From Dichetophora obliterata (Eukaryota; Arthropoda; Insecta; Diptera; Sciomyzidae): DNA of 64,000 nucleotides. The stretch spans positions 175,376,266-175,440,265 of the forward strand of contig OY986435.1 in NCBI GenBank assembly GCA_963920525.1, given 5' to 3'. How positions within the stretch are numbered: position 1 is the stretch's first letter; the number at the start of each line of letters is the position of its first letter. Shown piece after piece: positions 1-10,355 of the stretch. Under the pieces are notes generated by a model that worked only from the letters and a program-made list of their open reading frames with translations, ran no database searches and was not told the origin of the DNA. A program made the translations under genes and the position numbers.

Positions 1-116
1 GTCAGTATTTTTATTCTTATTAGTATTGCTGGGATTTGCACTGCTACCTTAAAATCTATTGTGACCCTTCATGGAACTTAAGAACTTATTTTAGTCCATC
101 TGATAGGATAGCTATG
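1..116 (-). pseudogene. Distal RNase H fragment of a non-LTR retrotransposon
   Basis: On the minus strand this short piece reads IAILSDGLK, then a stop, then VLKFHEGSQ and further broken sequence. The ILSD core resembles the second catalytic region of retroelement RNase H (SDSQAAL type). It continues the RNase H fragment found at 2772-2993 on the same strand once the hAT-like element at 117-2763 and its 8-bp target duplication are removed. Several stops are present, so it is dead. It runs off the left edge of the window, so the 3' end of the element is not visible. The assignment depends mainly on being colinear with the other two fragments; alone it would be too short to call. Confidence 0.45.
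109..116. repeat. Left target-site duplication (tagctatg) of the hAT-like element
   Basis: Identical to 2764-2771 and directly abutting the terminal inverted repeat on each side. In the minus-strand retrotransposon the duplicated bases are part of the RNase H codons for the I-A-I stretch. Confidence 0.75.
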
Positions 117-262
117 TAGTGCTAGACCGATTCCCGATTTTTGCACCGATACCTATGCCGATGCCGATGCCGATTCTTTAATTTTGAACCAATGCCTATG
201 CCGATGCCGATGCTTGAACTTCCTACGATACCGATGCCGATGCCGATTAATCGGTCGAATAC
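117..262. repeat. Left CCGATG-array terminus
   Basis: Repeated CCGATG/GCCGAT words, with degenerate variants at the edges, form most of this stretch. It is itself bounded by inverted copies of the TIR: AGTGCTAGACCGATT at the left and AATCGGTCGAATACT at the right, pairing at 12 of 15 positions. The terminus can therefore fold back on itself as well as pair with the far end at about 2590-2763, which carries the same words. Confidence 0.65.
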
Positions 263-802
263 TTTTTAAAATTGAATTCCAATAAAAGAAAAAATTTAAA
301 AACAATGTATCTATGTATTTTATTTATTCAAAATATAAAAGCACATACAACTAATTCAACATAAAAAGTAAAATAACTAAATATCCAATATGTGTGTAAA
401 TGACGAATTTGTATAAAGAAATTTTGAAAAGTTGAAAATTTTTTAGCAATCAAAATTAAGCAATTGAATGTAAATTATAATGTTAAAAGACCATATTTAA
501 ACTATTGTTTTTAACTAGCATTAACAACTTTTAAACTACATTTTTTTTCACTGTATAATTGTCATGCAGCACTAAAAAGACGGAGGAGCTGAAGGATATT
601 TGATTGCAAAGAAGACTCATATGGAATTTTTATTTTCCTGTTTTTTTGAAGCATTTTTTTCGCCTCGTTTTGTGTTTTGTTCAAGTGAAATCTCAAAAAT
701 AACACTTTTTTCTAAACATCTTTTCCTTAGAATTGTTTTTTTTTTTTGATTTTTTGCTTGCGTCTATTACAACAAGAGGATATAAAATTAAAAATATTTC
801 CT

Positions 803-873
803 TGTAAGCGTGAGAATCGAACTCACACCTTTTCGATCGAGAGTTCTACACACCAACCACTACTCCAAAACCT
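803..873 (-). other. tRNA-like sequence (tRNA-derived repeat or pseudogene)
   Basis: On the minus strand there is an A-box-like GGAGTAGTGGTTGGTGTG, an anticodon-arm-like segment, and a good T arm, GTGAG-TTCGATT-CTCAC. The putative acceptor halves do not pair, so this is not a functional tRNA. It lies inside the hAT-like element. It may be the head of a tRNA-derived SINE, but no SINE body or tail is evident. Confidence 0.4.
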
Positions 874-1044
874 TTTGTGCTAATGTGATTCATTCATTAT
901 TAAGTATTAACTGAAGCTATGTTGCAGTAGATGACAGGAATTTATTTTAATAAATGTGCATTAGCTATCCTAAATATTCTATTGTGAATGCGTGAAACTA
1001 TCATGCAGCAGATCACAATACTCGATCAAAAGCATTGTGCATTA

Positions 1045-1434
1045 GGGGTTTCGGACTATCCTACATGTAGGATGGGCATGTAGGACGGCAGAATAACGTG
1101 AAAGTCTGTTCGAACTTTAGGACTATCCTACATGTGGGATGGACTTCATTATTTTTAAGCGTTCAAGAAGATAGCATCGTGCAATATCAAAACAATTTCT
1201 TGTTGTTTTATAACTTAACACTCTGTTTACGTTTTTCTTAAGAATGCGAAAATGTATGAAGTCAGATGAGCGTGCGTTCGCACATACTACATGTAGGATG
1301 GACAGCCACAAAAAATTAGAAGTTTTTGATTTCCATCCTACATGTAGGACGGGCCGCAGTATTTGGTTTCACACATCCTACATGTTCATCCGACCTGTCA
1401 AATCCGTCCTATATATAGGATAGTCCGAAAACCC
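1045..1434. mobile_element. Harbinger-type MITE nested in the hAT-like element
   Basis: The ends are inverted: GGGGTTTCGGACTATCCTAC at the left and a matching copy, with a few changes, ending CCGAAAACCC at the right. The flanking trinucleotide tta occurs on both sides (1042-1044 and 1435-1437), the target preference of PIF/Harbinger elements. Length is about 390 bp with no coding potential. The interior carries six variants of a CCTACATGTAGGA palindrome in both orientations. The full inverted ends plus the TTA duplication make a Harbinger-derived MITE the best reading. Confidence 0.65.
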
Positions 1435-2589
1435 TTATTCGTTATTTAAAGAACAAAAGTAGCAAGGTTCCATTGAACGGGTTGTAAATTATCACAAGAT
1501 TTTTATTGTTTTAAGTGTAAATTTTAATTGCGAATTCAGACATGAATGTTCATAGGTACTTAAAGCAAGGCCGGTGGTCTAGAGCTAGAAAATTTAAGGT
1601 ATTTTTAGGATTTTTTAAAAAGTTAAAATATTGATATTTTAACAACGATATTTAGACTTTTAGGTATATTGTAACACTCAGTCATCATAAAAAAAATTTA
1701 ATTTAAAAAATTGTTGATCTTGTTCAAATGGCTTGCTTAATGAGACTCTCTCAAGAAAAAGGGGCATGCAGATTTTGACTTTTCTATTTATCTGAAAAAT
1801 AAAAACCAAGAATATGCAGCTATGGCTGGCACTTGAAAAAAATATTGAAAATTGACAGAATGACGCGCTTTTAAAAATAAAGTTTTTTAAACAGCTTGTT
1901 TTCTACCAGTTATTAAGTGCAAAATATAAATATATGTTTTTGAAATAAAACTTTGATTCTAGCCACTGATGTTGTGAATAGCATATTTAAATTTCAGATG
2001 ATTCGGCTGAATAGTTTTTGTTTATTTTTTTCTACAACACGGTGTTGTAAAAAACTAGTTTCGAGATAAATGAGTATAAAGAGAATGAATGTAGCCGAAA
2101 CACTGTGGGTCGATACCTACTAAAACGGCTATAGAAGTGAAAAGAACGTCAGAAAGACTATACTTTTGATATATAAAAAAAAAATCAACTTCATAAAAAT
2201 TCAATGTTGTCTTGATAAATATAATTTGGGAATGATAGGCGATCGAAATATTTGCACAACACGATTAGAACAACTATTGATGTTATATTTGCTAGAAATA
2301 TCGATGACACTACATCTATACAATATACATTTCATATTTAAGATATTAAAAACTAATAATTTCATTGACTTTTACAAAAATAATTAAAAATTAATGTAAA
2401 ATAATAATGTAAGGTAATACAACTGGTGGGAATATTATTTTTTTAATTAACATTAGGTATTTAAAATTTTTTAATTTAAAAATTTTTTTATTAAAAAACC
2501 ATTAAATTATCATGCTTATGAAACTGCGAAAAAGCTTCGCTTCTCTCGTGTGCATTTTATTCACGTTGGCATTTTTAACCTATAACAAT

Positions 2590-2763
2590 GCCGATTCCTT
2601 TTTTATCCGATTCCAATATAAAACCGATGCCGATTTTGTAATTTCAAGGGATGCCGATATAAAATCGATTCCGCTTATATATAATTTTGAAACGATACCG
2701 ATGCCGATTGAATTTTCTGCCTATCCCAGCCGATGCCGATGCTGATTAATCGATCGAGCACTA
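2590..2763. repeat. Right CCGATG-array terminus of the hAT-like element
   Basis: Degenerate CCGATG words interspersed with AAACCGATGCCGATTTTG-like blocks, ending in the inverted TIR. It is the inverted counterpart of 117-262, although the word is also present in direct orientation because each terminus is internally palindromic. Confidence 0.6.
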
Positions 2764-2771
2764 TAGCTATG

Positions 2772-2993
2772 TTTTTAGTCCGATATTTACGTTGCAGGTA
2801 AAAGTATACGCACCTGTCAGTAGCGAATATTTCCTTTGGAGTATGCTGCTGTTATTGCGCATTGGCTCGAAGAATTTAATCATTGGCCCGTAGACTCCTG
2901 CTCCGGTTCCTTCTTCGGTAAGACAGCTGCCAGTGTGCCATGTATTTATGTACTGGTTTATCTTATAAGTTTTGGAAAGACCTTCCCATTTCT
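2772..2993 (-). pseudogene. RNase H domain fragment of a non-LTR retrotransposon
   Basis: The minus-strand reading contains TEEGTGAGVYGPMIKFFEPM followed by NNSSILQRKYSLLTGAYTF. This matches the start of retroelement RNase H, normally DGSK-x-EGTGAGVYG followed by an IFQAEV-type segment. RNase H in a non-LTR element points to the I, R1 or LOA group rather than classical Jockey. The first catalytic Asp is not visible in the degraded sequence. It follows, in the minus-strand direction, the RT C-terminal piece at 3560-4022, from which it is separated by about 550 bp of unrelated DNA, and it continues past the hAT-like insertion into 1-116. Frameshifts are present. Confidence 0.6.
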
Positions 2994-2999
2994 TTTTAC

Positions 3000-3556
3000 T
3001 ACACTGAAAACAAAAGTATGTAAAACCAAAGAAAATGCACCTTGTCACAAAGACTTTTGTTGGTTAAATCGTACCCAAAGACAAAACTTCTTTGTAACAA
3101 AGACGAAATTTTATTAAATAAACAAAAAACACGAACATAGAAACAGAGACGATGTTCTTTTCTATGCGAAAGAAAATTTTTTTACTTTGCGCAAGAATAA
3201 TTTTTGCTATGCTAAAGAAGAGTACAATAAAAGAGTATACGTTTATACTTAAATTGGTACACTTTCATATTTATTATTTTATAAAACTCAAAAAACATAA
3301 TTTTCAATTAATTAGCAGAAAATTATGTACGTAAAACATGCAAAAAAAAAACTAGCAATGAAAAAAAAGTTTAAAGTATGGCGGTGAAGACAAAGTCTTT
3401 AAAAAGTAAAAAAAATTCTTTGAATTTACAAACCTTTTTCAGTCGCTCGCTAACAAAGAAATAAATCTTTCTTACCAAAATTTATCTCTGCGGTTATATA
3501 CTTTTCCCTGATTTGTCTACAAATAAATTTTGGCTTTTGTTTTGAAGACGCAGCAG
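3000..3556. other. Unassigned AT-rich insert between RT and RNase H fragments
   Basis: In an intact element the RT C-terminus and RNase H would be nearly contiguous, so this stretch is probably an insertion. It contains the short palindrome CTTTGTAACAAAG near 3090, which recurs near 3600, but no clear terminal repeats or coding content. Confidence 0.35.
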
Positions 3557-3559
3557 TTA

Positions 3560-4022
3560 CTTACTTGAGGATAAATTTTTTATTGAAACGATTATGTCTT
3601 TGTTACAAAGATATTTCGATAACAGTTCTTTAAATATAATTTTTCTTTGATTTTTTTTTAATGAATTTCTCTCAGTGTACTTAGTTTGGAACCTTGTAGT
3701 GAAACTGAATTTTGTATGCATGCTGTTCCTTGGTGTTGTTATTTCCGGATATTGCCTCGATAGAATATCAAACGTCTTTCGAGTTACGCAATCCCTTTCC
3801 CTGATATCTTCATTACTCATTCTTATAATAGCCCTCTTCGCCTGGGATTAAATGTAAATGTAAATGTAAAGAGGTGTTAGTTCTAGTAGAAGCTCCATGT
3901 GCTGTTGGACATGTTCACATTGCTCCGGTTATGCACACGCAGGCCAAACTCTGTAGCTTGTTTTTCCTGCCCAGATGACTGAGCCATAAGCAATCATGGG
4001 ACGTATGATCATCTTCATCACT
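3560..4022 (-). pseudogene. Reverse transcriptase C-terminal fragment (I/R1-like non-LTR element)
   Basis: Minus-strand readings in two frames give RPMIAYGSVIWAGKTS, LACVCITGAM-stop-TCPTA, then MELLLELTPLYI and SQAKRAIIRM. These are the recognisable blocks after the RT fingers and palm in arthropod non-LTR elements (AYGSVVWW, GAMRTTPTAALE, LLPLHLxIxxEAxRAAxRL). At least one frameshift and two stops break the frame. The fragment stops abruptly at about 4022, where a Helitron-like repeat begins, so the 5' part of the element was probably split off by that insertion. No RT palm motif (YADD) is preserved here. Confidence 0.75.
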
Positions 4023-4639
4023 TATTTTATATATATTACGCAAACGCAAATTTAGCCCGGCGTAAGGCTTTTTAAGTACAAGTCCAATCTTAATAAATTA
4101 AGTGTGGATTGGTAGGTTTAGACCTGTTTGATGTGCAAACTGGAATTTTTATTTCTTAAAAATTAAGGTCGAATAACAAAAACCAACTTATTTTCCTTAA
4201 AAATTTATATTTTTTAAGTTATAGAGAGTTAAAGTTTGCATATAATTGTTGTTCTGTTGCTTTTTCTCTCCTTAATTTCAGCATATGCCCAAAAATATGT
4301 GAGATATTTAGCGCCACCTATCGGCTAATAGCTACGAAACTGTTACACTGACGAATAATCTTTTAAAATTTCACAGCTAAAACTATGTATTGATATATTC
4401 AATATCAAAATTACTGAAATGATTTTTTACACTTGAAAGAAGATTTCTAAACTGTAGGTCGGAAATTTTTTTATTTTGAAACATTTACACAAAAATTTAA
4501 TAATAAATACCGCGTATATTGCAAAAAGTGCAAAATTAACCTAATTTTGATTTTGATCAGTTGAAAATCTATTCAATGGCTTAAAATAAAATCAAGGTAT
4601 GTTTGATTTTAGCGTTTTAACGCCACACAGGTTTACTGG
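4023..4639 (+). mobile_element. Helitron-like non-autonomous repeat, copy A
   Basis: The left side has a tatatatattacgcaaacgc start. The right end has a short GCG-TTTTAA-CGC hairpin followed by CACACAGGTTTACTGG, fitting the Helitron rule of a terminal hairpin a few bases before CTRR. It has no terminal inverted repeat and no clear target duplication, as expected for that class. A second copy follows immediately, head to tail. No coding sequence is present. Confidence 0.55.
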
Positions 4640-4955
4640 TCTCTTGTATATATTACGCAAACGCAAATTTTTTACGACGTAAGGTTTTTTAAGTACAAGT
4701 CCAATCTTAATAAATTTAGTGTGGTTTGGTTGGTTTAAACCTGTGGATGTGCAAACCTGCGGACTCTTTATTTCTTAAAAAATTATAATTTTTAAGTTAT
4801 AGCGAGTTAAAGTTTGCATATAATTATTGTTGTTTTGTTGCTTTTTCTCTTCTTAATTTCAGCATATGCCTAAAAATATGTGAGGTATTTAACGCAACCA
4901 CTATAAAACTGTTATGCTGACGAATAATCTCTTATAATTTCTCAGCTAAAACCAG
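4640..4955 (+). mobile_element. Helitron-like repeat, copy B, left part
   Basis: Diverged but clearly homologous to 4023-4370: both carry the attacgcaaacgcaaattt start, the taagtacaagtccaatctta block and the frame around aatatgtgag. Homology stops after ctcagctaaaac, where copy A continues with tatgtattgat but this copy meets cagtgattccaacccgag, which looks like a hAT-type terminus. The right end reappears at 11997. Confidence 0.55.
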
Positions 4956-5975
4956 TGATTCCAACCCGAGGAGCGTAAAAATCCTCAAATCCGACATAAA
5001 AAATCCGTGTAAATCCGTGTGCGCAAATTTATATATTTTTTCTTCAATTTAACCCATTAGCCGCGGCTCCAAAGTGCTTCGTAAGATTTTTATTCATGTG
5101 CTTTCTTATATTGATCACAGAAACTACCACATCAAATTTCAACTTTGCATCTTTCACCGTAGTCGAGATATGAGTTGGTAAAAAATACCTAATTGTTGGT
5201 TATGTGGTCTAAATGGGAACAGATTCCTTCTGCAACGACAGTACAGTTTTACATCAGGAATTTTCTAACAATAGCAGGTATAGTTGGTTAATCGGCTAAC
5301 AGAGTTATTACATTTTTTTAACTTACAAATTTTCTTACAAATCATAATAACACAAATTTTCTGATTTTTAAACTCAATCACTTTTGACATCGAAAATGTA
5401 GTAGTTAACGTAAAAATTTCTTGGCACACTTCAAAAATAATTTATAGTTCTATGTTTTCTTAAAGCAACAAACAAAAAATTAAATACAAAGCTGTTAGCA
5501 ATCTTGAGTTATGATCGTTTCTGCAGAAGCATTTTCATGGAAAAAAATACCCAACCGCTGTGGATCGGTTAAAATTAACAGCTTAAAAAATAACTCAATT
5601 GAAGTCATTAATACTTTTTAACAAACTTTTGTAGACATGATTTTTTTTTTATAAAATTTGCATTAAACTTATAAAAGTTACAAACAACGTAAAACATAAC
5701 TAAAAGTAAAAATAGCTAGCAACTATTACTTTTAGTTATGCTACTATAACTAAAACTTAAAAACATAGCATAAAACGTAACTTTTATTCACTTAAAGGAA
5801 CATTCGATTTTTAAATCTGTAATCATTATAAATTCAATTACATTGAAATACATTTTACAGACACTTTAAGTTTGTTTTAACCCATTAATGACAACGTATG
5901 ATGTCATATGTTATGACATAACTAATGAGCGCAATAGTTCATTAAATTTAAGAGCGTTGTCGAGAAAAAAAGGTT
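4956..5975. other. Non-coding insert sequence, hAT-like left end and hairpins
   Basis: The stretch opens with CAGTGATTCCAACCCGAG, similar to common hAT termini, but I could not find a matching right end or an 8-bp duplication. A perfect 15-bp inverted repeat with a 16-nt loop lies at 5695-5740. A smaller palindrome around atgtcatatgttatgacat is near 5910. No protein-like reading was found. Confidence 0.35.
5695..5740. repeat. Perfect 15-bp inverted repeat (hairpin)
   Basis: CATAACTAAAAGTAA pairs exactly with TTACTTTTAGTTATG across a 16-nt loop containing agctagc. Degenerate copies of the same words follow at 5742-5800. Confidence 0.7.
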
Positions 5976-6251
5976 TTCATTTCACGCCTTCAGCCCGACA
6001 CAACAAGTGATAATGTATGGACGTTTGTCAAACATAACCGTTTAGTAAGTCAGACTGCTTTCTGCTCATGCAAAAAAATTGGCAATAAACCGTCCCACGC
6101 ATCATTTATTCTCACAGTGGCTGCTGAAGAGTTTGCAACTGTTCTGAGCTCTAATCTGTGGGCTGATAATATCTTTGTTTCTGAGTTAAAGCCTAAACAC
6201 AGGTCTAGAAGGACGAATAATATCGCCAGTCAGACCCAAAAAACTAAATAG
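5976..6251 (+). pseudogene. ORF1 3' fragment of a CR1/Jockey-like retrotransposon
   Basis: An open frame ending with tag at 6249-6251 reads LQPDTTSDNVWTFVKHNRLV, then SHASFILTVAAEEFATVL and LWADNIFVSELK. This looks like the C-terminal part of the ORF1 protein of CR1/Jockey-type elements, where a domain of the form ASFKITVPxxxxxxLLxxxxWPxNIxVR precedes the stop. The piece lies immediately 5' of the endonuclease frame in the same orientation. Its start is missing: the sequence before about 5970 is not coding, so the copy is 5' truncated or broken there. The clade is uncertain. Confidence 0.6.
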
Positions 6252-7013
6252 GCTTTCCCTTTACTATCAAAATGTAAGGGGATTGCGTTCAAAGACGCGC
6301 GACCTTTTTTTGTCAACTCAGAATTTTTCTGAAGATATTATCGCGTTAACTGAGACTTGGTTGAACGGAGGAATTACTGACATAGAACTGTTTGACAATA
6401 GTTTTCAAGTATATAGGAAGGACAGACACGCTGACAATAATTCTGCAGTTGGTGGTAGTGTCCTATTAGCTGTAAGTTCCTTTATTGATATTCCCTGCTC
6501 TGCTAATATCGAACTTATATGCGTTAAGGTTGTACATTGCAATTCTAATGTATATATTATTAATGCATACGTTCCTCCCAAGATCAGTGCAGAGGTCTAT
6601 GCAAGCCTTGCGGATTGCATAGAATTTATATTAAATTTACTTGACGTTAATGACGACATTTTATTGCATTCTTCTGACGATGAAACACATTTTTGTGCAT
6701 CTAATTCGAAGACACGCCAAGAACATATATTTGTTGACAATATATGTTCTGACTTACAACAAGTTAGTTGTATTTATAATAGCTTGGAAAGGCTGCTTGA
6801 CCTAGTCTTAACTACAGACAGTAACAATCTCATTGTTCAGATGGCACTTCATGCTTTGACAACTATTGATAATTACCATCCACCTTTGAGTATTTGGTAT
6901 AAATCTGATAGGGAGAATATGGTAAATTCAAGCTCTGTTGACACAGTTTATGAATTCAATTTCAAAAAAGCTGACTTTTTGGGGTTGAATCATTTACTTT
7001 ATAGTAAACTAAA
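6252..7013 (+). pseudogene. ORF2 endonuclease domain, CR1/Jockey-like element (part 1)
   Basis: The frame opens just after the ORF1 stop and reads YYQNVRGLRSK, then ITETWLNGG-like sequence (IIALTETWLNGGITDIELF), AVGGSVLLAV and INAYVPP. These are the motifs of the apurinic-type endonuclease of non-LTR retrotransposons: NVRGLRSK, the catalytic ETW, GGV and YVPP. The domain cuts chromosomal DNA to prime reverse transcription. The expected GDFN block is degraded here (ILLHSSDDE). The frame stays open until a mariner inserted at 7016. After the mariner the same protein continues at 8303, so the insertion followed retrotransposition. Initiator unclear; the first ATG in frame is at 6283. Confidence 0.8.
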
Positions 7014-7015
7014 TA

Positions 7016-8300
7016 TTGGGGGTTGGAATTAGTTTTAAAGGTTTTCTAAGAGATGGCGTAACTATCAATAGATCGCATCGGGCACACCTGTGACTATATT
7101 CATTTCAAAGCACATTGTCTAAGCTTCATTTTTCAGTATGTGTCATTCCACTGAAGTGTAAACAATATATATTTTTTCTCTGTGAACATGTCGACTTTCG
7201 TTCCAACAAAACGCAATTTGCGGGAAGTTTACTTTTGTGCTTCCATTTGAAGAAAAAAGCGGTTGAAGCACAACGCACGCTTACTGAGGCTTACGGGGAC
7301 TATGCTCCATCGATTTCTACTTGTGAGTACTGGTTCCGTCGGTTTAAAAGTGGTGATTTTGATACGGAAGACAAAGAGCGTCCGGGCCAGCCGAAAAAGT
7401 TTGAAGATGAGGAATTGGAGGCTTTGCTCGATGAAGACCCGTGTCAAACCCTTCAATAATTGTCAGAATCATTGGGAGTCGACTTATTAACGGTCGGCAA
7501 ACGCTTGAAGGCCATGGGAATGATTCAAAAGCAAGGAAATTGGGTGCCGTACCAGTTGAAGCCGAGAGACGTTGAACGGCGATTTTGCACGTGCGAACAA
7601 CTGCTTCAACGGCATAAAAGGAAGAGTTTTTTGCATCGTATTGTCACTGGCGATGAAAAGTGGATCCATTACGATAATCCTAAGCGAAAAAAATCGTGGG
7701 GACCACCCGGCAATGCATCAACATCGAGGGCCAAGCCGAATATTCATGGCGCCAAGCTTATGCTGTGTATTTGGTGGGATCAGAAGGGTGTCGTGTACTA
7801 TGAGCTGCTAAAACCTAACGAAACCATCACTGGGGAACGCTACCAACAACAATTGATGCAATTGAGCCGAGCATTAAAGGTTAAACGGCCGGAATATGCC
7901 AAAAGACACGACAAAGTGGTTTTTCAACATGACAACGCACGGCCACATGTTGCAAGAACCGTCAAGGAAACGTTGGAGGCGCTGAATTGGGATGTGCTAC
8001 CCCACCCGCCTTATAGCCCAGACATAGCCCCTTCCGACTACCACCTATTCAGATCGATGACGCATGGCTTGGCTGAGCAGCGCTTCACTTCTTACGAGGA
8101 TACCAAAAAATGGGTCGATTCGTGGATTGCCTCAAAAGACGAATCGTTCTTCCGGCGCGGAATCCATATGCTGCCAGAAAGATGGGAAAATGTTGTAGCT
8201 AACGATGGACAATACTTTGAATAATATACATTGTACCGTTGTTTCTAAATAAATGCTCAAAAACCGAAAAAAAACCTTTAAAATTAATTCCAACCCCCAA
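7016..8300 (+). mobile_element. mariner element, 1,285 bp, near-complete
   Basis: Inverted ends: TTGGGGGTTGGAATTAGTTT at the left, and the right end reads the same in reverse complement with one change over these 20 bases. The TA dinucleotide flanks both sides (7014-7015 and 8301-8302), the target duplication of all Tc1/mariner elements. The length matches the usual 1.3 kb mariner. It carries a mariner transposase with a D,D34D catalytic triad. TIR and protein look closest to the mellifera-type mariners, by memory only. It interrupts the ORF2 of a CR1/Jockey-like retrotransposon. Confidence 0.93.
7188..8224 (+). pseudogene. mariner transposase, inactivated
   Basis: The transposase cuts and pastes the element at TA sites. 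The N-terminal helix-turn-helix region (AYGDYAPSISTCEYWFRRFK) is followed by the linker RPGQPKKFEDEELEALLDED. The catalytic motifs are TGDEKWIHYDN (first Asp), FQHDNARPHV (second Asp) and PPYSPDIAPSDYHLF (third Asp). Thirty-four residues separate the second and third Asp, the mariner D,D34D signature. It ends WENVVANDGQYFE-stop, close to the usual family length. The natural start is ATG at 7188 (MSTFVPTKRNLRE). Two lesions inactivate it: a frameshift between about 7224 and 7248 and an in-frame TAA at 7457-7459. All three catalytic residues are intact, so decay is recent relative to neighbours. Confidence 0.92.
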
Positions 8301-8302
8301 TA

Positions 8303-10355
8303 TAATTACAGAATACATAAATAATAATAGTCTTAATAGTTCAATACATTTTTTCTATACGGAGCTCTTTGCCATGTTTTCTCAGTCTGTACCATAAAGT
8401 CTCAAATTTGCGAAAAATTCTGCGTACCCATGGTACACAAAGGATTTAAGGACTCTTCGCAACAATAGGAATAGGGCATGGAAGAAATATGTTTGTAGTT
8501 ATGACTCAAATGACCTAGAAATATACAAACGTTTGTTTCTGGAATTTGAGAATCGCTCAGCTGCATTATATAATGGTATTTGGATAATATGAAGCTGAGT
8601 ATTTTGTCTGATCCAAGAACATTTTGGGGATTTATTAATGTTAAGAAGAAGACTGATGGATTTCCTTCTTCTTTCAAATTTCAGGATGGATTTACTGACG
8701 ATTCCACCATTATTTGTGGCTTATTTGCCAATCTTTTTAAAGAATCATTTTATTCAGATTCTTTTAATCCTGATTTAGCGTATTTTGATTATATGAACAG
8801 TGCACCCAAGGTTTTTTTGGAAAATATATCTTTTACTTCAGAGGATATTTTCAAGTACATTGGATCAATCGATGAAGATTTTAGCGCGGGACCAGATGGG
8901 ATTCCTGCCACAGTATTAAAACAATGCGGCTCCATTTTGTGTCAACCACTCTCTTTACTTTTTAATAAGTCAATTAATGAAAGTAATTTTCCTCTTTTTT
9001 GGAAAAAATCTTATATCAGTCCTATTTACAAAAAAGGTTGCAGGAATGACGTCACTAATTAAAGGCCTATCGCTAAATTGTCTTCGATTCCTAAACTTTT
9101 TGAGCGAATAGTGTACGATCGAGTGAAAATTCACTGTGGGCAAGACATGACAACTCGTCAGCATGGTTTTGTTACTGGCAGATCCACTGTGTCTAATCTC
9201 CTTGATTTCACTACATTCTGCTTAAAATCTATTGATTCTGGTAGCCAGGTCGATTGTATTTACATTTACTTTAGCAAAGCTTTTGATAAATTACCACAAA
9301 ATCTAATTTTATTTAAACTTAAATTAATGGGATTTCCACAATATTTTGTAAACTGGATCAAATCGTATTTGATGGAGCGATCTTATCAAGTACGGTTCCG
9401 AGGCGTGTTGTCTTCTGAATTTGTTGCAGAATCGGGTGTTTCTCAAGGAAGCCACCTGAGTCCACTTCTGTTTATTTTGGCTATTAATGATGTTACCCAC
9501 GTCATCAAACACTCTTATTTGCTTATTTATGCAGATGATATGAAAATATACAGAACAATTGATTCTAATGACAATTCAGACCTGCTCCAGTCGGACTTGA
9601 ACTCCTTTGAGGTTTGGTGTTCTAAAAATAACATGTTTTTAAATCCATATAAATGCCAAACTATGACCTTTTCGCGTAAAAGGAACAATTTTATTTTTGA
9701 TTACAAAATTAAAGATACTGCTTTAAGTCGTGTAACTACCGTCAAAGACCTTGGTATATGCATGGATTCTAAGTTATCGTTTAACATGCATATTGATAGA
9801 ATTTGTAAAAAAGCTTCTTCTATGCTTGGTTTTATAAAACGGTGGGTTAAAGAGTTTGATAGCTTAATAACACCTACAACTCTGTATTATTCAATCGTGC
9901 GTCCTCACTTGGAGTACGCAAGTCAAGTATGGTCCCCACATTACAATGTGCATGTTGATCGTATGGAAAGAATTCAAAAACGTTTTGTTCGGCTTGCTCT
10001 GAGAGGCTTGAGTGGAACTGACACATTTAATCTTCCTCCATATGAGGATCGTTTAAAATTATTAAAGATGCAATCTTTAAGTTAGAGAAGGAAATCTGCT
10101 GATATCGTATACTTACACCAACTTGTAACTGGTGTATTCGATTCTCCAGAACTTCTTTCTCTTATAAATTTTAACTTTAACCGTAGAAGCAGTAGAAACT
10201 CTAACAACTTGATTTATTTACCATTTAGTAGAACAAATTATATGTTAACTGCTCCATTAAATCGCATGAGTACCTTTGTTAACAACTGTAGCGTGTTTGA
10301 TGTTAACTTGTCGAAAGTTCAACTCAAAAGTAGATTGAAAACTAATGAAGGATAA
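8303..10355 (+). pseudogene. ORF2 reverse transcriptase, CR1/Jockey-like element (part 2)
   Basis: This is the continuation after the mariner. The frame has WYTKDLRTLRNNRNRAWKKY, DPRTFWGFINVKKK, SAGPDGIPATVLKQ, RPIAKLSSIPKLFERIV, QHGFVTGRSTVSNLLDF, YFSKAFDKL, SGVSQGSHLSPLLF and LIYADDMKIY. These are RT blocks 1 to 5 in order; YADD is the polymerase site. The thumb and C-terminal region run to a taa at 10353-10355. Three in-frame stops are visible: one before WYTKDL in the 8390s, one at 9060-9062 (between VTN and RPI) and one at 10083-10085. No RNase H follows. The clade is not settled: CR1 or Jockey superfamily. The RT core is otherwise well preserved. Confidence 0.85.

Larger units (their letters stand above)
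117..2763. mobile_element. hAT-like DNA transposon, 2.65 kb, no intact transposase
   Basis: The element begins TAGTGCTAGACCGATT and ends AATCGATCGAGCACTA, inverted repeats matching at 14 of 16 positions. It is flanked by a perfect 8-bp direct repeat, tagctatg, at 109-116 and 2764-2771. An 8-bp target duplication with a TAGNG-type terminus is characteristic of the hAT superfamily. The insertion sits inside the RNase H coding region of a minus-strand retrotransposon, whose reading is restored to either side. Both ends are followed inwards by arrays of the word CCGATG. No long ORF remains inside and I see no hAT transposase motif, so it is non-autonomous or decayed. A smaller MITE lies within it at 1045-1434. 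P-type elements also make 8-bp duplications, but the TIR does not look P-like. Confidence 0.75.

Noticed and set aside
4955..4975. CAGTGATTCCAACCC as the left end of a hAT element reaching to 11909 (ccactg)
   Set aside because: The proposed right end shares too little sequence and no 8-bp duplication is present.
4028..5000. CRISPR-like array because of the repeated taagtacaagtccaatctta block
   Set aside because: Only two long diverged units exist and they are Helitron-like repeats; the organism is eukaryotic.
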